Shown piece after piece: positions 1 to 8,377 of a DNA stretch of 64,000 nucleotides. The position numbers and the translations under genes are program-made. The stretch lies in the NCBI RefSeq assembly GCF_001583495.1, contig NZ_LQAQ01000044.1, positions 1 through 64,000 of the forward strand, in the 5' to 3' direction. The stretch's first letter is position 1. Each line of letters starts with the position of its first letter. Source of the DNA: Flammeovirga sp. SJP92 (lineage in GTDB: Bacteria > Bacteroidota > Bacteroidia > Cytophagales > Flammeovirgaceae). Below the pieces are notes generated by a model, which worked only from the letters and a program-made list of their open reading frames with translations, was not told the origin of the DNA and searched no databases.

Positions 1-118
1 AGTCAAAAGCTAAATTTCATTCCACTCGCCTCAATGATTTTAAACTCGCTTTGCTCAGACAAGAAAATCATTTTTAAACGGCTCAATTCATGAAATTCTT
101 AACGCTTTTCCCTTCAAT

Positions 119-164
119 GCCAGTGGGAGTACTACCAGACTATAATGGTAGAAAGCCCACTGGC
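119..164. repeat. Two-step perfect hairpin
   Basis: GCCAGTGGG at 119-127 pairs with CCCACTGGC at 156-164, and CTACCA at 132-137 pairs with TGGTAG at 146-151, leaving an eight-base loop and small symmetric internal loops. It lies more than 170 bp beyond the stop of the minus-strand caspase gene and has no T-run on either side, so a simple terminator role is doubtful. It could be a REP-like element or a structured RNA. Confidence 0.6.
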
Positions 165-265
165 GCGAATGTTAAGCGTAAGCGTCATTCGTGTCCTTCA
201 TATCATCAGAAATCTCCAGATTTCTAAATACCACAAATAACAAAAACTTAGTTTACAGTGTAATA

Positions 266-310
266 AGTACTAAGCTAAAAATAAACAAAAATTAATTTTG
301 GCTTAGTACT
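266..310. repeat. Dispersed palindrome copy A, possible terminator of the caspase gene
   Basis: AGTACTAAGCTAAAA at 266-280 is complementary, except for one G:T pair, to TTTTGGCTTAGTACT at 296-310. The left arm recurs at 10563 and 58725, each time with a complementary arm downstream. Read on the minus strand it begins about 30 bases after the caspase stop codon and could act as a terminator, although its T-run is poor. Confidence 0.55.
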
Positions 311-340
311 CTTTACAAGAATAAAGGAATATGAATTGTA

Positions 341-3300
341 TTAATCTACAAAAATAGGGAAATCCGGCACTCCATAAGGTATGATTGAAGTAGGAGATTG
401 CTTGCCAGAAGTCAATTCTTTTACTCTTCTAGAAAGATACCAATCTAAGGATTTTATATAAATAACACCTTTTTGGTCTTGATCAGCTTTACCTTTAAGT
501 CCTTCAATTAGAGCCTCTGTAAATGCACCATTTTTCCATTGATCACTTTCTACAGAAAGTTGATTACCTGTAGATGAGGTAAAAACTATTGCTCCATTTT
601 CAGCATCCGATAATTCATTGATAGTTTTGGTGAGATTCAATCCTGTTGAACGTGCTCCATTAATCACATTTCCAGAATGACAGGTGTCAATGAATAAAAC
701 AACCTTTCCAGGAATGGTAGAAATAGTATATTGAAACTCACCAAAAAATAAGCAAGTTCTTCGAATGCTGTTTAAATCTGAATCATGCGGAAGGTAATAA
801 AATGCTCCATTTCTATCATTCATACCGTGGCCAGCTATAAAAATCATAGCTACATCTTTACTAGTAGTTTCATTTTGAATCCATTCCAAAGCATCCAATA
901 TATTCCCTTTTGTAGCTTCACTATCAGTTAGCAACTTATGATAAATATTCTGATAAAGTCCACCTTGTTGTGTTTGGATGGCAGTCTTAAAATCATTAGC
1001 GTCTTTAGCCCCGTATTTCAAATTAAGTCCAGAATTTAAATAATCACTCACACCAATCGAGAGAAGATAAAGGTTAGGTTTAGGTGCAGTTTCTTTCTCT
1101 CCGCTCCATTTTATCATCACTGATGACGGTTCACTCCAACCATTTTCATTTTTGGCAATGACTTGAAGAAAACAGTCCATCTTTGGAAGTGAGACATCTA
1201 TCAAGCTCACTTCATCTTTTTTCAAATGTAATCCTCTACTTTGGTCAATCGTCTCACCGTTGACCAATACTTTAACCTCTTCAATTGCAGATCCGTTTAA
1301 CGATTTTGCTGTGTATTCTAATTTGAGATTAGAGCTAGAAACAGTTTCACCCATACTTGGGTATTTTATTTTTACAAAAGGAGGGAGTTTATCAATTAAA
1401 TCTTCATTATTGATTGATCTAGTTTTAAAAGGTACAGTTGATGGTGTGATAAAAGTATTAATAGTATCAGGATGATAATAGGCCTCTCTCAAGCGGGAAA
1501 CATCATAGAAGTGAGTACTTTTCTTGGAAACATTGACATGCCAACCTAAATATTTTTCTGCACCAACTGAAGTGTCATAATAGCCGTCTTTTGTATAAAA
1601 CATCCACTTTTGAGAAGTAGGATCAATGAATAAAGAAAGCAGATAGTCATTTTTGACTTTTGGAGCATATTGGAATCCAAATTTCGAGGTGGTTTTATTG
1701 ATAATAATATTCTTTATCTCACTACCTCTTTGAATGCTAAATCTATAGCTTCCTTTTCGTTGAATCAAGAGGGAGAGTTCTTTACTATTTGAAACGGGAT
1801 ACCCATTGACAGAGAGGATGATATCACCTTTCCGAATACCAGAACTATAAGCAAGACCTGTTGTTTTTACAGTGTTTAATTTTACACCATTTATGGCTTT
1901 AAATTCAGTATTGTACCATCTTATACTACCGTCTTGAGCAAAAGTTACTATCTTTTTCTGATCTTGAGTGATAATGATATTGACAATAGGAGAAGGAACA
2001 TCAATATTCCATAATAATTCATTTTGGTCAGTCATATAATATATACCTCTGTGTGTACCTAATGCAACAAATTTACCATCTTGAGAAACATCAACAGCTT
2101 GGCAGAATTCATAATCATTGATAAACTTTACAGTATCCTCATTGATCAAAGGGAACATAGAGTAATTCCAATCGCTAACGGTAGTATGTTTTCGTTGCTC
2201 TTTTGCAAAATAAAAAGATTCTTCAGGGGCAATAAAACTTCTTGTATTAATGTCAAAACTAATTTTTTCTGACTTCGATTTGATAGTTATTATATTGGCA
2301 GTTTCATTAATACCAAAATCGTGCATTTTGCTGTTGAAGTAATCTAAATGATGGCTTTCTTTATGGTATATAGTTTTGAATTGATTATCTAAAACAATGA
2401 TTTCAGGAAGATTACTGATACATAAATATTGATCTTCAATTCGTCTGATATGAGTAATATTTCCATTACCCACAAGTATTTTTTTGATAATTCCTTTTTC
2501 TGGATGCTGTATTGCAATATTTTGTTTGTACTTAGAAATACTATCAGAAAAAGAGATAATTAATTCATTGTTTTTTGTCGAGAGTAGTGTATTTATCCTA
2601 TGTGCATCCTTAATTTGAATATCTTTCTTGAATTTAAATTCCCCATTTTGGGATAGCTGATACTGAGAAATTATTGGACTATTGAGGTAAACTATTGAAG
2701 CTGTATTTTTCTCTTTATTAAGAATTAATCCTCTTGGAGCATCATATTTAGTTTTAAGTTTTTTCTTTAAGTTATATTCTAAATCATAGATATAAATATA
2801 TCCATCCAACGAAGCAATAAATAATTGATTTTTAGGACCAAATAAAATACTTCTAGTTTCATCTTCCAGCTGATTTAAGACCTTTTTCTTATAATAAATC
2901 CCACTTTTTACACCATAAATTGCAATTTGAGAATTACTATAGAACCCTACAATTAAATCATTATTTGCTGGATGAAATGTTATTTCACTAATTACATTGG
3001 GCAAACCGGAAATGACTTGTTTGATTTCCCAATTTTCCAGATCAAAAATATAAATATTCTTATGTTGCCCACTTTTACCTGTATAACCACCTACAGCTAA
3101 CAATCTTTCATTATTTGAGATTGCACAAGCGAAAAGTTTACCATTCAATACTTCACCAATTGGAATTCTTAATGTTTTTATAAGCATCCCATTCTTTATA
3201 TCCCATACCTTAATAGTTTTATCTTGTGAAGTAGTAAAATAATACTTCTTGGATTGGCAAACATCTGTAATTTCCTCCAAATGCATTTCATTATTTAACC

Positions 3301-3391
3301 GAAGGAATATTTCTTTTTGGGCATATAATCCATGAATTATAAGGAAAAAAGAAAGAGTAGTAGAAAGAAATTTTTTCTTGATGAAGAGCAT
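341..3391 (-). CDS. Secreted WD40-repeat / PDZ / caspase-like (C14) protein
   Basis: This 1016-residue protein begins with a signal peptide ending near ...GLYAQ (residue 25), so it is exported. Residues ~30-500 look like WD40/beta-propeller blades, for example the KTIKVWDIKNG motif. Residues ~510-565 form a PDZ-like module (SGIRKGDIILSVNGYPV). An Ig-like stretch follows at ~680-765. The C-terminal ~245 residues are a caspase-type peptidase domain with the catalytic pair visible as AGHG (His855) and DTCHSG (Cys904). C14 peptidases of this kind cleave proteins after basic or acidic residues. The export signal places this one in the periplasm or at the surface rather than in a cytosolic defence system. 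It stands alone, divergent from the metallophosphoesterase. Substrate unknown. Domain calls are secure for the caspase part, good for the propeller and moderate for PDZ. Confidence 0.85.
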   Translation of the reverse strand: MLFIKKKFLSTTLSFFLIIHGLYAQKEIFLRLNNEMHLEEITDVCQSKKYYFTTSQDKTIKVWDIKNGMLIKTLRIPIGEVLNGKLFACAISNNERLLAVGGYTGKSGQHKNIYIFDLENWEIKQVISGLPNVISEITFHPANNDLIVGFYSNSQIAIYGVKSGIYYKKKVLNQLEDETRSILFGPKNQLFIASLDGYIYIYDLEYNLKKKLKTKYDAPRGLILNKEKNTASIVYLNSPIISQYQLSQNGEFKFKKDIQIKDAHRINTLLSTKNNELIISFSDSISKYKQNIAIQHPEKGIIKKILVGNGNITHIRRIEDQYLCISNLPEIIVLDNQFKTIYHKESHHLDYFNSKMHDFGINETANIITIKSKSEKISFDINTRSFIAPEESFYFAKEQRKHTTVSDWNYSMFPLINEDTVKFINDYEFCQAVDVSQDGKFVALGTHRGIYYMTDQNELLWNIDVPSPIVNIIITQDQKKIVTFAQDGSIRWYNTEFKAINGVKLNTVKTTGLAYSSGIRKGDIILSVNGYPVSNSKELSLLIQRKGSYRFSIQRGSEIKNIIINKTTSKFGFQYAPKVKNDYLLSLFIDPTSQKWMFYTKDGYYDTSVGAEKYLGWHVNVSKKSTHFYDVSRLREAYYHPDTINTFITPSTVPFKTRSINNEDLIDKLPPFVKIKYPSMGETVSSSNLKLEYTAKSLNGSAIEEVKVLVNGETIDQSRGLHLKKDEVSLIDVSLPKMDCFLQVIAKNENGWSEPSSVMIKWSGEKETAPKPNLYLLSIGVSDYLNSGLNLKYGAKDANDFKTAIQTQQGGLYQNIYHKLLTDSEATKGNILDALEWIQNETTSKDVAMIFIAGHGMNDRNGAFYYLPHDSDLNSIRRTCLFFGEFQYTISTIPGKVVLFIDTCHSGNVINGARSTGLNLTKTINELSDAENGAIVFTSSTGNQLSVESDQWKNGAFTEALIEGLKGKADQDQKGVIYIKSLDWYLSRRVKELTSGKQSPTSIIPYGVPDFPIFVD

Positions 3392-3563
3392 AAATAGTTC
3401 ATTTTTTATAAATAAAAATAATTAAAAGTGTCAAATTCACAAGATTTCTTTATTGTTAATTAACCTTTAGAAATCAATTTTTTGATTTAAAATTTAAACT
3501 ATACTAGATAACTTTACATAAATAGCCCAACTATATTAAGAGATAGTTACTAATTGCAAGTAT

Positions 3564-4406
3564 ATGAATAGGAGGAAGTTTATCAAGAAAAGTTTGTTAG
3601 GTGTTTTCGGTACAGGATTAATTAAAGGACTATACACATGGCAGGTTGAACCTTTTTGGGCTGAATATGTAAAAAAGAAAATGTCAATTTCAAATTTACC
3701 TGAAGAACTTGTAGGTAAAACATTAATGCAAATTAGTGATATTCATATTGGTGACCACTTCAATTATAATTATATTATTGATTCATTTAAGAAAGCTCAA
3801 AAATTATCTCCTGATTATGTAGCATACACTAGTGATTATATTCATTATGATAATGATAATCAACTGAATCAGTTGGAAGAAGTATTAAAATATGCTGTAA
3901 AAGGTAAAATTGCTTCAGTTGGTATTTTAGGGAATCATGATTATGGCAGGAATTGGTCAGATAAAATTATTGCAGAAAAAGTATCGATGAAACTCTCTCA
4001 AAATGGGATTAACGTTTTAAATAATGACCAAAAAGAAATAGAGGGGTTAAACTTTATCGGTTTTGATGATTATCTAGGAGTGAATTTTAAACCTCAAGAT
4101 GTTATGCAAAATTATGATAAATCTAAAGCTAATATTGTATTATGTCACAATCTTGATGTTTGTGATTTAGATGTATGGAACGGTTATCAAGGTTGGATTC
4201 TGGCGGGACACACACATGGAGGACAATGTAAACCACCATTTCTTAATGCATCAGTGTTACCTACTTTAAATAAAAGGTATACTCAAGGTGAAATTGATTT
4301 ATTTGATGGAAGAACATTATATATTAATCGGGCATTAGGTTTTAAATGGCAAGTTCGCTTTAATGTTCGACCAGAAATTACAATTTTTACACTTGAAAAA
4401 GCATAA
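3564..4406 (+). CDS. Calcineurin-like metallophosphoesterase (YkuE-type)
   Basis: The 280-residue protein has the metal-binding blocks of the metallophosphoesterase superfamily in order: DIH (Asp59/His61), SDYIHYD (the GDxxD block with Gly replaced by Ser), GNHD (His125), an isolated CHN, and GHTHGG (His216/His218). The family hydrolyses phosphomono- or diesters with two metal ions. The N-terminus reads NRRKFIKK followed by a short hydrophobic stretch, resembling a twin-arginine or membrane-anchor signal as in YkuE-like enzymes, so it probably acts outside the cytoplasm. Substrate cannot be deduced. It is divergently arranged with the caspase gene and has no obvious operon partner. Confidence 0.88.
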   Translation: MNRRKFIKKSLLGVFGTGLIKGLYTWQVEPFWAEYVKKKMSISNLPEELVGKTLMQISDIHIGDHFNYNYIIDSFKKAQKLSPDYVAYTSDYIHYDNDNQLNQLEEVLKYAVKGKIASVGILGNHDYGRNWSDKIIAEKVSMKLSQNGINVLNNDQKEIEGLNFIGFDDYLGVNFKPQDVMQNYDKSKANIVLCHNLDVCDLDVWNGYQGWILAGHTHGGQCKPPFLNASVLPTLNKRYTQGEIDLFDGRTLYINRALGFKWQVRFNVRPEITIFTLEKA

Positions 4407-4553
4407 TTTTGTCTTAATTCACCTCAAAACACAAATCAGGTGATTACGATGAGAATTTTTTTATATAAAAAGAACCTTGGACTTTTTGAATGAAACACAA
4501 GGCGAGTTTTCCGAAAAGCGTAAGTGAGTAGGTCGTAAAGCAAATTAATAATA

Positions 4554-4952
4554 ATGAAAAACAAATTTCTTTCTTCAATTCTTTTCATTTTTGTATTACT
4601 AATAGGTTTATTTTCTTGTAGTAAGGAGGATGAGAAACTTGAAAACGTATCCACTCAAGTAAACTTAACAGTGGAAAAAGAAGAACAACCTGTCGCTGAT
4701 GTAGATGTATATCTATTTAAGAAATTAGATCAAGGGGTAACTTCATTTGATCCTTTTTTCGCAGATAAAAATGTAACTACAGGAACTGAGGGAATAGCGG
4801 TTTTTGAATTAAATGGAGACTTTGATTTAAGTCTTAATTCTTCTGAAACTACGCTTTACTTTATTGTATTTGATGAAGCTGAAAATGTTTTAGGAAAAAC
4901 AGAATTGACCATTAATAAAGGAGAGACAAAGGACGCTACACTTTCTTACTAA
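4554..4952 (+). CDS. Small lipoprotein with an Ig-like/carboxypeptidase-regulatory-like fold
   Basis: The 132-residue product starts with a lipoprotein signal peptide; the lipobox LFSC places the lipidated Cys at residue 22, followed by acidic residues (SKEDEK). The remainder (VNLTVEKEEQPVADVDVYLF...GIAVFELNG) reads as a single beta-sandwich of the type found in carboxypeptidase regulatory-like domains. Function unknown; probably an outer-membrane or periplasmic lipoprotein. It is followed by a clear terminator at 4972-5008, so it is monocistronic. Confidence 0.8.
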   Translation: MKNKFLSSILFIFVLLIGLFSCSKEDEKLENVSTQVNLTVEKEEQPVADVDVYLFKKLDQGVTSFDPFFADKNVTTGTEGIAVFELNGDFDLSLNSSETTLYFIVFDEAENVLGKTELTINKGETKDATLSY

Positions 4953-4971
4953 TTAAAGAATTTTATACTGG

Positions 4972-5008
4972 AAAACGCTTTATTTGATATAAAAATAGAG
5001 CGTTTTTT
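4972..5008 (+). terminator. Rho-independent terminator after the small lipoprotein
   Basis: AAAACGCT at 4972-4979 pairs with AGCGTTTT at 4999-5006, the stem extending into an A/T section, and a run of six T follows. It lies 20 bases after the stop codon. Confidence 0.8.
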
Positions 5009-5180
5009 CTTGTCCTTGATAATGCGAAGTACATTTGAAGAAGATTTTAAAGTGTGGGAAGTATTGATTTTTATTTTGAACTTAAGCAGACTTTTATTCA
5101 GTATACATTTTATATAGTCTGTAATTCTTTTTAATTTCGATTGTATTTTGGTACTAAAAAACAATTCAAACTTTATCAGC

Positions 5181-6146
5181 ATGTATACAAATACGATACA
5201 CGACTACAATCAGCACAAACAGTGGTTGAAAGATTTTTTTGAGGGAGAATTTATTCATCCCAACTTATTAAAAGTAGACAGTGATAAAGGAGAAGGGTTT
5301 ATCTTTTTTTATAAAATTCACCCAAGCATCTATTTTATATATTACAATGTTGTAGCAAATCGAGATATCATTCTTGATCTAGATTACAGTAATGCTTCCT
5401 ACTTTCAATATTTTGCTTCTTTTTTCAATAATACTATTTGTGTTCGAGATAAATATCAAAATACATTGCAGTCGTTAGAGAGCAATGGCTTTTATACATG
5501 TTCAAAGAAAATTTCAATTGTTAATCAAATACCGAAAGGACAAAAGCTTTATAACATCAATATTTATTTTTCAGAAGCATCTTTTACTGAAATTGATGAC
5601 AAGGATATTGGAGAGTATTATTTAAGTAAGGAACATTTCTTTAATTATTTTGAGGAAAATCGTGATATTATCTTATTCAAAAATAGTCTTCAAGAGGTAA
5701 ATCACTTTTCTGAAAAACTAAAAGCAAAAATACTTCCTGTGAAAATTCAGGAATTGTATTATTTATTTTTGAATACTTTGAAAAAAATTACTGTTCCAAG
5801 TCATGAGGTGAGTTTTAATGAAAGTAGTTTGAATGATTTGTTCAAACTCAGAAATAAACTGATAGAAAATTGGACTGTAAAACCTGATGTTGAGAATTTG
5901 ATTCAAAAGGTGAAAGGGAAACCCGAAGAAATTGAAGAACAATTTGAAGCCGTTTTCGGTCATTCGATTACAACTTATTATTCTAACTATAAAATGGAAT
6001 TAATCCGAATTGCGGTTTTGAATAATAATCAATCAATTTCAGAAATTGCTACAGAATTTGGTTATACTCATGTACAGCATTTTTCCACTACATTCAAAAG
6101 GAAATTTGGTTGCTCACCTTCTGAGTACTTACATCAACACGGGTAA
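5181..6146 (+). CDS. AraC-family transcriptional regulator
   Basis: The reading frame is open from a TTG at 5148, but the ATG at 5181 (MYTNTIHDYNQHKQW...) is the better start and gives 321 residues. The last ~90 residues contain the double helix-turn-helix of the AraC family, including SISEIATEFGYTHVQHFSTT followed by FKRKFGCSPSEYLHQ, the classic second-HTH signature. The N-terminal ~230 residues are not recognisable and probably form an effector-binding domain. No signal or membrane segment. It is followed 65 bp later by mog in the same direction; a functional link is not evident. Confidence 0.88.
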   Translation: MYTNTIHDYNQHKQWLKDFFEGEFIHPNLLKVDSDKGEGFIFFYKIHPSIYFIYYNVVANRDIILDLDYSNASYFQYFASFFNNTICVRDKYQNTLQSLESNGFYTCSKKISIVNQIPKGQKLYNINIYFSEASFTEIDDKDIGEYYLSKEHFFNYFEENRDIILFKNSLQEVNHFSEKLKAKILPVKIQELYYLFLNTLKKITVPSHEVSFNESSLNDLFKLRNKLIENWTVKPDVENLIQKVKGKPEEIEEQFEAVFGHSITTYYSNYKMELIRIAVLNNNQSISEIATEFGYTHVQHFSTTFKRKFGCSPSEYLHQHG

Positions 6147-6211
6147 GAAATATAACCCTAGAATAATGTAATGGGCCATTCAACGACTTTTAGAAATTAC
6201 AAAATATACAA

Positions 6212-6751
6212 ATGAGCGAAAAGAAATTAAAAATCGGAATTATCAATGTTTCAGATAGAGCAAGTAGAGGTGAATATGAAGATCTTCCTGGAAAAGAAGT
6301 TCGACGATTAATGAACCTTTGGCTTTCCACTCCATGGGAAGAAGTTTATGCAGTTGTTCCAGATGAGCAAGACTTGTTAGAAAAAGAAATGATTGACATG
6401 TCTGATAATAAAGGTTGTAGTTTAATCGTCACCACAGGAGGTACAGGCCCTGCGGTAAGAGATGTTACTCCAGAGGCAACTGAGGTGGTGTGTGAGAAAA
6501 TGCTTCCTGGTTTTGGTGAGTTAATGAGACAAGTAAGCTTACAGTACGTGCCAACAGCAATTCTTTCTCGTCAAACAGCAGGAACACGAGGGAGTGCTTT
6601 AATTGTAAACCTTCCTGGTAAACCTAAGTCTATTAAGGAATGCCTTGAAGTAGTTTTTCCTGCAATTCCATACTGTATTGATTTAATAGAGGGGGCTTAT
6701 ATCACGACCAAAGAGGAGGAAATGAAAGTCTTCCGTCCAAAGCAGAAATAA
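6212..6751 (+). CDS. mog: Molybdopterin adenylyltransferase (MogA)
   Basis: The 179-residue protein has the MogA/MoeA-like fold signatures: IGIINVSDRASRGEYEDLPG at the N-terminus and VTTGGTGPAVRDVTPEAT, the nucleotide/molybdopterin-binding loop, near residue 75. MogA adenylates molybdopterin with ATP before metal insertion by MoeA in molybdenum cofactor synthesis. The length matches the bacterial single-domain enzyme. No other Moco gene is in the window, so mog is separated from the rest of its pathway. A strong terminator at 6801-6858 ends the transcript. Confidence 0.92.
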   Translation: MSEKKLKIGIINVSDRASRGEYEDLPGKEVRRLMNLWLSTPWEEVYAVVPDEQDLLEKEMIDMSDNKGCSLIVTTGGTGPAVRDVTPEATEVVCEKMLPGFGELMRQVSLQYVPTAILSRQTAGTRGSALIVNLPGKPKSIKECLEVVFPAIPYCIDLIEGAYITTKEEEMKVFRPKQK

Positions 6752-6800
6752 CATAATTTGGAAATAAGTTAAAACTTTATCAATAATATAAAATTTCAAG

Positions 6801-6858
6801 ACCAATCATTATTTAGAAGATACTCTAATTGATTTCTTCTAAAAATGATTGGCCTTTT
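6801..6858 (+). terminator. Strong terminator after mog
   Basis: CCAATCATTATTTAGAAGA (from 6802) pairs with TCTTCTAAAAATGATTGG (6835-6852) with one bulge, giving a stem of about 18 bp, followed by CCTTTTTG. It lies 50 bases beyond the mog stop. Confidence 0.85.
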
Positions 6859-6965
6859 TGTTATAAAATTATCCATGAACCTTAAACTTTAAGATTTAAT
6901 TAGTATTTCTTAATAATTACCTATAAATTAACATATTGTTAATAAAATTTCTTAATTGTGAACTG

Positions 6966-6979
6966 ATTGGGTACCCAAT
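6966..6979. promoter_or_regulatory. Perfect 14-bp palindrome upstream of the lysine-rich gene
   Basis: ATTGGGTACCCAAT is a perfect palindrome 70 bases ahead of the start at 7050, in an otherwise AT-rich spacer. Its position and symmetry suit a dimeric repressor or activator site. No matching regulator is identifiable here. Confidence 0.35.
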
Positions 6980-7049
6980 TATTTAAATATGTCGAATAGA
7001 GAGTTTAAATTTTATAACGTAATAATCATTCACGCAAAAACTAATAAAG

Positions 7050-7352
7050 ATGAAAAAAGAGAAGAAAAAAAAGACCAAAGTAATTAAACTAAAAGCTTCC
7101 GCATTAAAGAAAAAGAACAAAAAGCTAGCTTCTAAAAAGAAAGAGGCAAAGTTGAAAAACAAGAAGAAAGAAGAAAAAATCAAAGCAAAAAAGAAAGCCG
7201 CCAAAAAAGAAGCGAAGAAAAAAGTGAAGGCCAAAGCAAAGAAAAAGGCTGATAAAAAGGTAGCAAAGAAGAAAGAAAAAGTAAAGGCGAAAAAGAAATC
7301 TACCAAAAAGAAAGTAAAAGCCAAGAAAAAATCTGTAAAGAAAAGTGCTTAG
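7050..7352 (+). CDS. Extremely lysine-rich, histone-H1-like basic protein
   Basis: The 100-residue product consists almost entirely of Lys with Ala, Val, Glu and a few Ser/Thr, in short motifs such as KKKVKAKAKKKADKKVAKKK. This resembles the C-terminal tail of eukaryotic histone H1 and bacterial H1-like nucleoid proteins (HctB, AlgP type). Such proteins bind and compact DNA or RNA through charge. There is no globular domain, signal peptide or membrane segment. The opposite strand is also open, but it encodes a Phe-rich artefact of AAR/AAA codons. A gene is supported by a start codon after a suitable spacer, a 14-bp palindrome upstream and a terminator directly downstream. Low complexity makes orthology hard to judge. 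Confidence 0.72.
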   Translation: MKKEKKKKTKVIKLKASALKKKNKKLASKKKEAKLKNKKKEEKIKAKKKAAKKEAKKKVKAKAKKKADKKVAKKKEKVKAKKKSTKKKVKAKKKSVKKSA

Positions 7353-7365
7353 ATTATTTCTAAAT

Positions 7366-7401
7366 AAAATCCTCCTCATGAATAGAAATGGGGAGGATTT
7401 T
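7366..7401. terminator. Bidirectional terminator between the lysine-rich gene and the transglycosylase
   Basis: AAAATCCTCC at 7366-7375 pairs with GGAGGATTTT at 7392-7401. A/T-rich tails occur on both sides, and it lies between convergent genes, so it probably serves both. Confidence 0.8.
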
Positions 7402-7424
7402 AATGTTTATAGTATATGTAAGTT

Positions 7425-8045
7425 TTAATCAAAATACTTATTCAAAGCCATATAATGGGCTAAGTAATGAATCAAATAAGTATGTGTGTTCTTGTTAATT
7501 TTATTAAGTTTTTCTACTCTCTGACTTTTCATGTAATTGATTGTACCTTGCAAACCTAAATGATGAGCTAAAATAACTTTCAAATAATCGTCTTCAAGGT
7601 AATTGAGGTGATGCATAAAATACTGTGCGACTGCATGTGTACTAGCCGTAACACACCCTCTCTTATCAGAGTTTTCATAGATTAAACCTAATTCTTTCGC
7701 GGTATCATGCTTGAATTGCCAGACACCCTTAGCTCCAGACCGACTTACTGCATTAGGATTCATATGACTTTCTAAAGCAGCCACATATTTTAAATCAGTA
7801 TGCAATTTATACTTTGATAATATCCCATTTATATTAAAAATGGATTGATTGATTTGACTAAGGTATTCATGGTAAAACTTAGTCGACTTTGTCAACGAAA
7901 GATACTTTTGAAGAATTCTTTTCTTTCCATCATCATCGATTACAATTAGTTGGTTTGCAACCATAAGACTGTCGGGAATGGTAGTGGCAGTTGAGATATT
8001 GGAAATAAAAATAGAGCAAACAATAAGGGGTAATAATTTGAACAT
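7425..8045 (-). CDS. Secreted lytic transglycosylase (SLT-like)
   Basis: The 206-residue protein has a signal peptide (residues 1-20, ...SNISTA). The lysozyme-like SLT fold is shown by LKYVAALESHMNPNAVS followed by SGAKGVWQF; Glu92 in ALES is the catalytic acid. Family 1 lytic transglycosylases cleave the MurNAc-GlcNAc bond of peptidoglycan in the periplasm, releasing 1,6-anhydro ends. The rest of the domain is short, and no LysM or SH3 wall-binding module is attached. It is convergent with the lysine-rich gene and separated from the next gene by a 330-bp spacer. Physiological role (remodelling versus secretion-complex assembly) is not visible. Confidence 0.85.
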   Translation of the reverse strand: MFKLLPLIVCSIFISNISTATTIPDSLMVANQLIVIDDDGKKRILQKYLSLTKSTKFYHEYLSQINQSIFNINGILSKYKLHTDLKYVAALESHMNPNAVSRSGAKGVWQFKHDTAKELGLIYENSDKRGCVTASTHAVAQYFMHHLNYLEDDYLKVILAHHLGLQGTINYMKSQRVEKLNKINKNTHTYLIHYLAHYMALNKYFD

Positions 8046-8377
8046 CTATGTAGTACTTGGTTTAAAAAGTTTACATCATACTCAACAATCAAGAGTTTAT
8101 TTTAGTTCAAAATACGAAAATAAATTACTTGATTTTTTTTATGTAATAAATGAATAATAACATTTATGAAATACATTTACTGCCATCAAATTATATTAAA
8201 AATTGTCTAATACGTCATAAAAAAGGATATTGTAAGGTTACATCATCTACATGAAGAGTGTAGAAAGGAAGCTCTTTTTGGGTGAATTTTTCATCAATTC
8301 ATTATTAAAAAAAGGTAAACCTTACAGGATTTCGAATTAAAACTCCAAATCTTAAAACCATATGTTTAACTTTAAAT
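8046..8377. other. Divergent intergenic region with a closing helix
   Basis: This 330-bp spacer separates the transglycosylase and glycerophosphodiesterase genes. It contains TGTAAGGTT at 8231-8239 and its exact complement AACCTTACA at 8318-8326, with a smaller CTAC/GTAG helix between them, so an RNA element of about 96 nt could form. A 29-codon open frame at 8251-8340 overlaps it, without further support as a gene. Confidence 0.4.

Larger units (their letters stand above)
1..340. other. Gene-free window edge with a strong hairpin and a dispersed palindrome
   Basis: No convincing coding sequence is present. The stretch contains a long two-step hairpin at 119-164 and one copy of a palindrome at 266-310 that recurs elsewhere in the window. 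Both are listed separately. The first 110 bases also hold a short AT-rich inverted repeat (ATGATTTT near 34, AAAATCAT near 65). The base composition around 119-180 is visibly more GC-rich than the rest of the intergenic DNA, so part of this edge may be a dispersed non-coding repeat. I cannot test copy number from this window alone. Confidence 0.6.

Noticed and set aside
119-164. Hairpin considered as the terminator of the caspase gene
   Set aside because: It is more than 170 bp past the stop, has no T-run, and another palindrome lies much closer at 266-310.
341-3391. Caspase protein considered as part of an anti-phage defence system
   Set aside because: It has a signal peptide and no nucleotide-sensing domain or CRISPR, gasdermin or NTPase partner nearby.
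4407-4553. Inverted repeat and a GCGAGTTTTCC-containing stretch before the small lipoprotein
   Set aside because: The stem is imperfect and lacks a T-run; no second copy was seen in the window, so neither a terminator nor a repeat could be claimed.
6983-7379. Two long Phe-rich open frames on the minus strand opposite the lysine-rich gene
   Set aside because: They are mirror images of AAA/AAG/GCA codons and have no signal, domain or sensible composition; the plus-strand frame has the better gene context.
8251-8340. 29-codon open frame before the glycerophosphodiesterase gene
   Set aside because: Too short, overlaps a possible RNA structure, no recognisable homologous frame; not listed as a gene.
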